Positions 17,608 to 24,611 of a stretch of 64,000 nucleotides of DNA are shown one piece after another. The stretch comes from Streptomyces cynarae (lineage in GTDB: Bacteria > Actinomycetota > Actinomycetes > Streptomycetales > Streptomycetaceae), in the NCBI RefSeq assembly GCF_025642135.1, contig NZ_CP106793.1:7966001-8030000 (forward strand). The letters are read 5' to 3'. A program made the translations under genes and the position numbers. Position 1 is the stretch's first letter. Each line of letters starts with the position of its first letter. A model generated the notes under the pieces. The model made no database searches. It was not told the DNA's origin and saw only the letters and a program-made list of their open reading frames with translations.

Positions 17608-17826
17608 CCGCGGCGACCGGCACGCGAACGGCCGCCCGGGTCGTCGACGCCGTCAAGGTCCACGGCAGCGGTGACACCGCCGTGCGGGCCCTGGACGAGG
17701 TGAGTTCCGGCTTCCCGGCCGACCGTTACACCGTGGTCACCGGTCTCTCGGCGTCCGGCCGGTCCACGCTGCCGCACTGCTCGGCGGGCGGCCCGCCTTG
17801 ATGTCCTGCGGGCCATCGCCACGGAA
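17604..17826 (+). pseudogene. Fused remnant of an ABC transporter (ATPase N-end plus permease C-end)
   Basis: From ATG 17604, 65 codons match the N-terminus of a LolD/MacB-type ATPase (DAVKVHGSGDTAVRALDEV). Its Walker A is degraded: GLSASGRST replaces the usual GPSGSGKST, so the lysine is lost. Just after this, in another frame at 17791-17826, the words ARLDVLRAIATE appear, the usual last residues of a MacB/FtsX-type permease. The rest of the ATPase and nearly all of the permease are missing. This looks like the scar of one internal deletion of roughly 3 kb, the size of the missing genes in intact relatives (inference). Confidence 0.75.
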
Positions 17827-17867
17827 CGACCCGGCCGGTACGCACCGGGAAGAGGGTCACCGCCCGG

Positions 17868-18392
17868 TCAGCCGGCAACGGCGGACCGGGCGGGAGCATG
17901 GCGGGTAGTGTGCTCGTCGACCGCCGACCCATGGGCGGGCGCCTCGAGAGCACGTTCGTACGGGGTACGGCTGCGCACGGGCCCGGCCGGCGCCGCCGAC
18001 GGCGCGGGAAGCGTGAACCAGACGACCTTCCCCGAATCGCCGTCCGGACGCGCACCCCAGCTGGCGGCCACAGCGGCGACCATCGCCAGCCCGCGTCCGC
18101 TGGTGGCGGAGGGATCCGGCGCGCGCAACTCCGGCAGGCGCGGATCGTGGTCGTGCACCGAGACGGTGAGCCGGTCGAGCAGCAACTCCATCTCCACGGT
18201 GCACGTCTTGTCGGGCTGGGCATGCAGGTGGACGTTGGTCAACAGCTCCGTCACACCGAGCGCGGCCCGGTCGATCAAGGAATCGAGATGCCAGTAGCGC
18301 AACTGCGCCGATACGATTCTGCGGACCTGGCCGATCCGCGACGGCAGGGCTTGGAGCTCCACCGTGCAGTGCCTGCTTGGCTGGCTGATCAC
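17868..18392 (-). CDS. Anti-sigma-type HATPase (SpoIIAB/RsbW-like)
   Basis: ATP-binding protein of 174 residues. The GHKL N-box is ALGVTELLTNVHLHA and the G-box DPSATSGRGLAMVAAV, matching the small serine-kinase/anti-sigma regulators abundant in Streptomyces. No other domain is present. GTG 18392 is chosen because GGGGAG lies 8 bp upstream and the conserved N-terminal SRHCTVELQALPSRIGQVRR follows directly; the frame is open further upstream without conserved content. The sigma factor or antagonist it works with is not in the window, apart from a broken STAS gene at 41.6 kb. Confidence 0.8.
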   Translation of the reverse strand: MISQPSRHCTVELQALPSRIGQVRRIVSAQLRYWHLDSLIDRAALGVTELLTNVHLHAQPDKTCTVEMELLLDRLTVSVHDHDPRLPELRAPDPSATSGRGLAMVAAVAASWGARPDGDSGKVVWFTLPAPSAAPAGPVRSRTPYERALEAPAHGSAVDEHTTRHAPARSAVAG

Positions 18393-18636
18393 GGCTGCGA
18401 CTCCCCGAATTGAGGTCCGGAAGAAGACACGGAGATCGGATCCAGCAGGGTGGCCGGGTGTGCACGCCGCCTGCTGTGCGGCTGAGTACTCCGGCCGCCT
18501 GGTGCGGAACGGCTTCGTACGGGGGCCGCCCGCTGTCGTGACCGGCGGCTGGTTCTTCAGCGTAATCGCCGGTAAACCGAGAGTGATGTGAGACCAGAGT
18601 GACGCAGGGCACGCCGCGCCGCAACTCACGCCGCGC

Positions 18637-18960
18637 TCAGCCGCCGCGACCTGCCGCCTTGCGGACCGCCTCGATGAACCGCCGCGCCGACGGCGGCCCC
18701 GGCTGACCCGGCGCCGGGTCGTGATCACCGAGCGTCAGTGAATAGCGGGTGCCGTTGAGATCCGCCAGCGCCCGGTCCTCGGGCGCGAACCAGGGCTGGG
18801 ACGCACGCACCGCCTGCACCGGCGCGCTGTCGATCTCGCTGCCGTAACTGGTGAGCAGTCGCAGCCTGCCGTCGCTGATCCGGACCTGCCCGGCCCGGGT
18901 GAGCGACCGCAGCCCCTTCCCGATCCGCACACCCGTGGCCGTGAACTCCGGCTCCGCCAT
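18637..18960 (-). CDS. Hypothetical protein
   Basis: Small protein of 107 residues beginning MAEPEFTATGVRIGKGLRSL, mixed alpha/beta by appearance, with no signal peptide, cysteine pair or membrane segment. I recognise it only as the kind of conserved hypothetical found in Streptomyces. ATG 18960 follows a GGGGGCGG site. The frame stays open upstream to 19290, but that part has the arginine/proline-rich look of non-coding sequence. Function unknown. Confidence 0.6.
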   Translation of the reverse strand: MAEPEFTATGVRIGKGLRSLTRAGQVRISDGRLRLLTSYGSEIDSAPVQAVRASQPWFAPEDRALADLNGTRYSLTLGDHDPAPGQPGPPSARRFIEAVRKAAGRGG

Positions 18961-19364
18961 GATGTCCGCCCCCTTGTGCGTTCGGCTGGCCCCGCCGCGG
19001 ATCCCGCCCGGCGGCGCGATCCCGCGATCTCGATCGAGAGTTCGGTCGTGATCCAGTGTGCATCCCCGGCTCGGACGGGTCTCCCGTGCGGAGTCCGCCG
19101 CACCGGCTCCCGTCCCGCCGTGCAGTCTGCCCCGGCCCAGCGCGTCGCACCAGTGCGCACACCGAGGCGGCGGCAGCCGGCCGGCGCACTCGCGCGGATG
19201 CGCCCCCACGGATTTCCGCCTGTTCCCCGCTCCCTTCCCAGGTGCGCCTTTGGGTGGCTCAAAGATGCGTTTATGCAGGTGAGAAGGCATGTGAAAGGTG
19301 CCTATGATGCAGAGGTCCGACCGAGTGATCCGGACATCTGCACGCCCCGGTAAGGAGTCCCGCC
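18961..19364. other. Intergenic region with palindrome and promoter
   Basis: Non-coding stretch between the hypothetical gene and the Cds1-like gene. It contains a perfect 12-bp palindrome TCTCGATCGAGA (19028-19039) of unknown role, and near its right end a promoter for the downstream gene. I see no RNA gene or remnant in the rest. Confidence 0.5.
19280..19308 (+). promoter_or_regulatory. Promoter of the Cds1-like gene
   Basis: A near-consensus -10 box TATGAT (19303-19308) follows a weak -35 TGAGAA (19280-19285) by 17 bp. The start codon is 57 bp further on, leaving room for a short leader with AAGGAG (19352-19357). Confidence 0.5.
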
Positions 19365-20489
19365 GTGAGTACCTCCCAGATGACCCGACCCGGCGAGACC
19401 CTCGACGTGGACCGCAGTGAGCCCGAATACCGGGCCTGGCTGAAAGCGGCCGTCCGCAAGGTCCAGGCCGACGCCAACCGTTCCGCCGACACGCATCTGC
19501 TGCGCTTCCCGCTGCCCGAGCACTGGGGCATCGACCTGTATCTGAAGGACGAGTCGACCCACCCCACGGGCAGCCTCAAGCACCGTCTGGCGCGTTCGCT
19601 GTTCCTGTACGGGCTGTGCAACGGCTGGATCCGGCCGGGCCGCCCGGTGATCGAGGCGTCCAGCGGTTCCACGGCCGTCTCGGAGGCCTACTTCGCGAAG
19701 CTCATCGGCGTGCCCTTCGTCGCGGTCATGCCGCGCACGACGAGCGCCGAGAAGTGCCGCCTGATCGAGTTCCATGGCGGGCGGTGCCACTTCGTGGACG
19801 ACCCGCGCACGATGTACGAGGCCTCGGCCGCCCTCGCGGAGGAGACCGGGGGGCACTACATGGACCAGTTCACCTACGCGGAACGGGCCACGGACTGGCG
19901 CGGCAACAACAACATCGCCGAATCCGTCTTCCGCCAGCTGGAGTTGGAGCGGTTTCCGGAGCCCGCGTGGATCGTCGCCACGGCCGGCACCGGCGGCACC
20001 TCGGCGACCATCGCGCGGTACGTGCACTACATGGGGTACGACACCCGCGTCTGTGTCGCCGACCCGGAGAACTCCTGCTTCTTCGAAGGGTGGACGACCG
20101 GCGATCCGGAGGTCACCTGTGACCGCGGCTCGCGGATCGAGGGCATCGGCCGGCCCCGGATGGAGCCCAGCTTCGTACCCGGCGCCATCGACCGGATGAT
20201 GAAGGTCCCGGACGCGGCCGCCGTCGCCGCGGTACGGGCCCTGGAGCGGGGGATCGGCCGCAAGGCGGGCGGCTCGACCGGCACGGGCCTGTGGGGCGCG
20301 CTGAAGATCGTCGCTGAGATGGTGGCCGACGGGCGCACGGGCAGCGTGGTCACCCTGCTGTGCGACCCGGGGGACCGTTATCTGGACAAGTACTACTCGG
20401 ACGTGTGGCTGGCCGAACAGGGACTGGACATCGCACCGTACGCCGCGGCGATCGAGTCACTGCTGCGGACGGGGGTCTGGCCGGGCTGA
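19365..20489 (+). CDS. PLP-dependent cysteine synthase-family enzyme (Cds1-like)
   Basis: Fold type II PLP enzyme of 374 residues. The PLP lysine is in [14 protein letters not shown], the substrate loop is [17 protein letters not shown], and the phosphate-binding glycines are in [15 protein letters not shown]. The ending [18 protein letters not shown] and the overall length match Cds1, the actinobacterial L-cysteine desulfhydrase that produces pyruvate, ammonia and sulfide, more closely than CysK. That assignment is by recognition, not proof. GTG 19365 has AAGGAG 7 bp upstream. Confidence 0.8.
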   Translation: MSTSQMTRPGETLDVDRSEPEYRAWLKAAVRKVQADANRSADTHLLRFPLPEHWGIDLYLKDESTHPTGSLKHRLARSLFLYGLCNGWIRPGRPVIEASSGSTAVSEAYFAKLIGVPFVAVMPRTTSAEKCRLIEFHGGRCHFVDDPRTMYEASAALAEETGGHYMDQFTYAERATDWRGNNNIAESVFRQLELERFPEPAWIVATAGTGGTSATIARYVHYMGYDTRVCVADPENSCFFEGWTTGDPEVTCDRGSRIEGIGRPRMEPSFVPGAIDRMMKVPDAAAVAAVRALERGIGRKAGGSTGTGLWGALKIVAEMVADGRTGSVVTLLCDPGDRYLDKYYSDVWLAEQGLDIAPYAAAIESLLRTGVWPG

Positions 20490-20490
20490 T

Positions 20491-20520
20491 CCCGGCCGGT
20501 GCCTCGGTGGCGCGGCCGGG
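20491..20520. terminator. Hairpin after the Cds1-like gene
   Basis: 8-bp perfect stem CCCGGCCG/CGGCCGGG with a 14-nt loop, immediately after the plus-strand stop and before the convergent SRPBCC gene stop. Confidence 0.45.
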
Positions 20521-20551
20521 GGCCCCGCTCGAAGAGCTCGGGGAGTGCGTC

Positions 20552-21061
20552 TCAGGCGTCGCGAGCCCGGCGCCCGTCCTGTCCGGAGCTCTGATCCGCG
20601 AGCCTGCGGTCCAGTGCCGTCACCGCGCCGCGGAACACCCGTGCCAGGGCACCACGCGACAGCCTCACCAGCAGGCGGAAGAGCGCGTTGCCGTCGGCCG
20701 CCCACGTCCACTGCACACGGGTGCCCGTACCGACGGGGGTGAGCCGCCACTCCTCGAGCAGCGCGCGGACGCCCGGGACGGTCGCCTCGTCGACCCGGTA
20801 CGCGTACAGCTCGTCGGGCTCGGCCGCGACGATCGTCTCGCGGAAGCGGGTGCCGCCGGCGAGACGCACCTTGCGTCCCGCGCCCTCGTCGATGAGACCT
20901 ATGGACCTCACCGCGGGAAACCAGTCGCTCCAGCCGGGGACGTCGTCGGCGAGGGCCCGAAAGACCGCCTCGGGTGCGGCGGCCATCTCCCCGGCGAACA
21001 CGAGCCGCACGGGAGCGGTCCGCGTGAACGCGAGTCCCACCGGGCGCAGGCGGTGTGCCAT
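20552..21061 (-). CDS. SRPBCC family protein
   Basis: Protein of 169 residues with the START/Bet v 1-like hydrophobic-pocket fold of the polyketide cyclase/dehydrase group: EMAAAPEAVFRALADDVPGW, SDWFPAVRSI, GTRFRETIVAAEPDEL, and a C-terminal helix FRGAVTALDRRLAD. Such proteins bind small hydrophobic ligands, and the function is usually unknown. ATG 21061 has GAGGAGG 8 bp upstream. It reads toward the Cds1-like gene and away from the DeoR regulator. Confidence 0.85.
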   Translation of the reverse strand: MAHRLRPVGLAFTRTAPVRLVFAGEMAAAPEAVFRALADDVPGWSDWFPAVRSIGLIDEGAGRKVRLAGGTRFRETIVAAEPDELYAYRVDEATVPGVRALLEEWRLTPVGTGTRVQWTWAADGNALFRLLVRLSRGALARVFRGAVTALDRRLADQSSGQDGRRARDA

Positions 21062-21128
21062 GGACGGAACCTCCTCGCGGGACGTGCGCGAACGGAAGCC
21101 GGCTGCGTTCAGCCTAGCTGACGTGGTG

Positions 21129-21959
21129 TCAGCTGTCTGTTCCTTCCTCGGACTCTCCCGCGACCACCAGCCGCCGCAGGTGCTCCGAGATCTCCGTCCG
21201 CGCGTCCGTCGGCAGTCCCGCGTCGGTCACCAGCGTGTCGACCTCCTCCAGCGCGGCGAACGAACTCAGGCCCACCGTGCCCCACTTGGTGTGGTCGGCG
21301 ACCACCACCACACGCCGTGCGGACTGCACGAGCTGCCGGTTGGTCTCGGCCTCCGCCAGGTTCGGCGTCGACAGGCCCGCCTCCAGCGATATGCCGTGCA
21401 CCCCGAGGAACAGCACGTCGAAGTGGAGGGAGGCGATCGCCCGGTCGGCGACGGGGCCCACCAGCGAGTCGGACGGGGTGCGCACACCGCCGGTGAGGAC
21501 GACCGTGGCCGCGCCCTGCCGCTGGCCCGAGGTGCGCTGCGCGGCGTGGAAGACGTCGGCCACCCGCACCGAATTGGTGACGACGGTCAGATCCGGCACG
21601 TCGAGCAGGTGCTGGGCCAGCGCGTACGTCGTCGTGCCGCCGGACAGCGCGATCGCCGTGCCCGGAGTGACCAGCTCGGCCGCGGCCCGGGCGATGTCCT
21701 CCTTGGCCGTCAGCTCCAGGCCCGACTTCGCCTCGAACCCCGGTTCGTGCGTACTGGCCTCCACCACGGGCACCGCGCCGCCGTGCACCTTCTCCAGCAC
21801 GCCCTGGCGGGCGAGTGCGTCGAGATCGCGGCGGACCGTCATGTCGGAGACGCCGAGCTTGCGCGTCAGCTCGTTCACGCGGACACCGCCGCGTCGTCGC
21901 ACCTCGTCCAGGATCAGGGCACGGCGCTGCTCCGCGAGGAGGTTCTGATTCTCGCTCAC
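21129..21959 (-). CDS. DeoR/GlpR family regulator
   Basis: Sugar-phosphate-responsive repressor of 276 residues, a second DeoR paralogue in the window. The helix-turn-helix is VNELTRKLGVSDMTVRRDLD, the ligand domain contains IALSGGTTTYALAQHL, VLTGGVRTPSDSLVGP and VVVADHTKWGTVGLSSF. GTG 21959 is preferred because GGAGCGGAC precedes it; ATG 21980, seven codons earlier, is the alternative. No sugar operon lies beside it, so its targets are elsewhere or limited to itself. Direct repeats just upstream are the probable operator. Confidence 0.87.
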   Translation of the reverse strand: MSENQNLLAEQRRALILDEVRRRGGVRVNELTRKLGVSDMTVRRDLDALARQGVLEKVHGGAVPVVEASTHEPGFEAKSGLELTAKEDIARAAAELVTPGTAIALSGGTTTYALAQHLLDVPDLTVVTNSVRVADVFHAAQRTSGQRQGAATVVLTGGVRTPSDSLVGPVADRAIASLHFDVLFLGVHGISLEAGLSTPNLAEAETNRQLVQSARRVVVVADHTKWGTVGLSSFAALEEVDTLVTDAGLPTDARTEISEHLRRLVVAGESEEGTDS

Positions 21960-21977
21960 GTCCGCTCCGTCCCCTTT

Positions 21978-21995
21978 CATCCCACCACATCCCAC
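21978..21995. promoter_or_regulatory. Direct repeats upstream of the DeoR gene
   Basis: Two copies of CATCCCAC (21978-21985 and 21988-21995) are exactly 10 bp apart, one helical turn, between the start of the regulator and a -10-like TATAGG on its strand. The arrangement suits a DeoR-type operator and autoregulation. Confidence 0.5.
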
Positions 21996-22235
21996 ATGTC
22001 GCCTATACCGGCTCCGACGAGGTCATTGTCCCGCCGCCGGCACCGCGGACGCCCCATCCTCGCACGGCCTCGCCGCAGGTGGCGCCATCGCCCGTCACCT
22101 GGGATCCTTCCGTCCTCCCCGCCGCTGTCACACATATCGGGGAGATTCCGCGCCGGCAGGTGTGCGCCGCCGGCACAGCGGAGATCCTGTCGCTGCCCGG
22201 ACACACCGTACGCAGCGCGGGGGAAGAGCGGAACA

Positions 22236-24611
22236 GTGGAACGTGCACGGGAACACGAGGGGGAGTGCGGCGACTTCGCAGAGCCGTCCGCGCCGGCCCT
22301 GGAACTCCTGGTCCACGGAGTCGGCGGCACCACGCCCGAGGCGATGCTCGGCGATCCGCGCACGGTGAGGATCACCGGTGACGAGACGGCCGCGGTGTAC
22401 CGGCGCGCCGACGACGCCGACGCGGAACGGCGGCCCGGCGAAAACCGCGATCAGCCGGTGCCCGAGGCATACGTCTGGTGCAACCTGACCTCCGGGAACG
22501 CCGCTCGCGCCCTGTGGCTGTTGCTGCTGCCGTTCATGGTCGCCAATCTCGCCCACTGGATGCGCCCCACGACCATCGGCCGACGGCGGACCGTCCGCCT
22601 GTACGGAGTGATCGTCCGGCTCGTCGGGCTCTCCCTGACCGTGCTGCTGGTCGCCGCCGCCTGCGAGGTCGCCCTGGACCTGGTGGCCTGGCAGTGCGCG
22701 GGCACGCGCGCGTGCGCCGGGCGGCACACCTGGCTCGGCTTCCTCTCGCCCGCCGTCTCCGGCCACGGCTGGTGGAGCCGGCCCGGCTGTCGCCTCGCCC
22801 TGGCGTCGCTGATGCCGACGGCGCTCACCTGCCTGCTGTGGTACCTGTCGCACCGCACGTGGAGCGCCTACGAGTCCCAGCAGCCGATCTCTCGCGATCC
22901 CGGGACCGACGACGAGTCCCACCGTCTCCCGCTCGGCCGCCCCGGGTTCTGGTACGGGCGCCGACTGGTGGCCCGGCTGCGCGCCGCGCACACCGCCGCC
23001 GGCTTCCTGACGGTCACGGCGGCGCTCGGCGGCAGCGCCGCCCGCTACGACCGCCGCCACGGCTCGGTGGAGCTGGAAGCGCTGGGCTGGCTGCTGCACC
23101 TGGTGTTCCTCGGGGGTGCTGTGGTCGTGCTGTGGGTGGTGTGCCGCCGGGGGCGCTCGGAGAACCGGCTCGACAAGGATCTCGACCGGGCACTGGTGCG
23201 ATGGCTGCCCGCCGGCGCCCTCGCCCTGCTCGTCCTGACCATGGTCTACGCCGCCTGGTCCCGTCCCGGCTGGCGCTCGACGGGCCGGCTGCCCGGCGAG
23301 GCGGCGTTCGGCGCGCTCACCTTGGTACAGGGTCTCCTCGTCATCGCGCTCGGTGCCGTCGCGCACGTCCTGTACCGCACCCACCCCGACACACGCACCG
23401 CGATGCGTGGACTGGCCGGACCCGCCGTCGCGCTGCTGGCCTGCGCGCTCGGCGGTGTGATGTCCGGCGGCGTGGCCCAGCGGGTCGCCGACTGGCTGGA
23501 CGGCCCCGGGCACGGCCTCGCCGGCCCGCCCGCGCTGCTGACCTGGCAGGCGTCCACGATCCCGCCCCTGCTGCTCGTCCTGCTCCTCCTCGCCGTCCGG
23601 CTGGCCTGGCGCACCCGGCTGCTACGCCGCGCCGAGACGGTCGCGGTCGAGGCGGAGTACCCGGGGGAGTCCAGGGACACGGCCCGCACGCTGCGGATCG
23701 CGCACACGCGCGCGATGGCCGCCCTCACCGACCGGGCACCGCTCGTCGTCGCCGTCACCTCCGCCATGACCCTGATCCTGGGCGCCGCCGCCCTGGCGGG
23801 GGCCTTCGCCACCGGCGACACTCCGGGAGGAGCCGCACGCGGCAGCCCACCGTTCGTCCGGGCCGCCGCCGAGACCTGCCAGGCCCTCGGCTCCTGGCTG
23901 ATCGGCATCGGCTTCCTGCTCTTCGTCACCTGGGGGCGCCGCGCCTACAAGGACGCCTCCGCGCGCCGCACCATCGGCATCCTGTGGGACGTCGGCACGT
24001 TCTGGCCGCGCGCCGCCCACCCCTTCGCACCGCCCTGCTACGCCGAGCGCGCCGTGCCCGACCTGACCTGGCGCATGGCCACCTGGACGGGCTCCACCGG
24101 GGGGCGCCTGGTCCTGTCCGGGCACTCCCAGGGCAGCGTGCTGGCGGCGGCCGCGGCCCGGCAGCTGGGGCCCTCCGTACGCAGGCGGGTGGCCCTCCTG
24201 ACGTACGGCTCGCCCCTGGAGCGGCTCTACGGACGCTGGTTCCCGGCGTACTTCGGCCCGGCCGCGCTCAACTCCCTGCACCGTGAGGTGGACTGCTGGC
24301 GCAATCTGTACCGCCTCACCGACCCGATCGGCGGCCCGATCCGGCTGCCCGGCGACTGCGGCCCGCAGGTGGACCACCCACCGCTCAAGGACCCGCTCGC
24401 CTACGGCCGGACCCCGGAGCACCCGCTGCCCGCGCCGATCCTCGGACACGGGGACTACCAGGCGGACCCAGCGTTCGCCGAGGAGCGCGAGCGACTGCTG
24501 GCGCGCCTCAGACCCGGGTTGCCGGCGCCGCGAGAGGCGAACACCTCCTGGGCGCCGGGCGGGGCGCCCGGCGGGCGCGCTCAGGGCAGCTCCGGCAGGT
24601 CCTCGGGGTAG
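22236..24611 (+). CDS. Large membrane protein with lipase-like alpha/beta-hydrolase ends
   Basis: Protein of 791 residues. An N-terminal LELLVHGVGGTTPEAMLGDP resembles the oxyanion region of alpha/beta hydrolases, and the nucleophile elbow LVLSGHSQGSVLAAAAA lies about residue 628, with HPPL and HGDYQ as candidate histidine sites after it. In between are about ten hydrophobic segments, for example ALWLLLLPFMVANLA and TIPPLLLVLLLLAVRLA, so the hydrolase is threaded through the membrane. GTG 22236 is the only start that places the conserved motif near the N-terminus. The last 31 bp overlap the 3' end of the convergent beta-helix/AAA gene. Substrate unknown. Confidence 0.75.
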   Translation: MERAREHEGECGDFAEPSAPALELLVHGVGGTTPEAMLGDPRTVRITGDETAAVYRRADDADAERRPGENRDQPVPEAYVWCNLTSGNAARALWLLLLPFMVANLAHWMRPTTIGRRRTVRLYGVIVRLVGLSLTVLLVAAACEVALDLVAWQCAGTRACAGRHTWLGFLSPAVSGHGWWSRPGCRLALASLMPTALTCLLWYLSHRTWSAYESQQPISRDPGTDDESHRLPLGRPGFWYGRRLVARLRAAHTAAGFLTVTAALGGSAARYDRRHGSVELEALGWLLHLVFLGGAVVVLWVVCRRGRSENRLDKDLDRALVRWLPAGALALLVLTMVYAAWSRPGWRSTGRLPGEAAFGALTLVQGLLVIALGAVAHVLYRTHPDTRTAMRGLAGPAVALLACALGGVMSGGVAQRVADWLDGPGHGLAGPPALLTWQASTIPPLLLVLLLLAVRLAWRTRLLRRAETVAVEAEYPGESRDTARTLRIAHTRAMAALTDRAPLVVAVTSAMTLILGAAALAGAFATGDTPGGAARGSPPFVRAAAETCQALGSWLIGIGFLLFVTWGRRAYKDASARRTIGILWDVGTFWPRAAHPFAPPCYAERAVPDLTWRMATWTGSTGGRLVLSGHSQGSVLAAAAARQLGPSVRRRVALLTYGSPLERLYGRWFPAYFGPAALNSLHREVDCWRNLYRLTDPIGGPIRLPGDCGPQVDHPPLKDPLAYGRTPEHPLPAPILGHGDYQADPAFAEERERLLARLRPGLPAPREANTSWAPGGAPGGRAQGSSGRSSG

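Noticed and set aside
20688..22235. N-terminal extension of the lipase-like frame by over 500 codons
   Set aside because: It would cover the SRPBCC and DeoR genes on the other strand and is Arg/His-rich nonsense until the GTG at 22236.
22478..24286. 602-codon plus-strand frame inside the membrane lipase-like gene
   Set aside because: Arg/Pro-rich shadow frame; the other frame has membrane helices and the GHSQGS motif.
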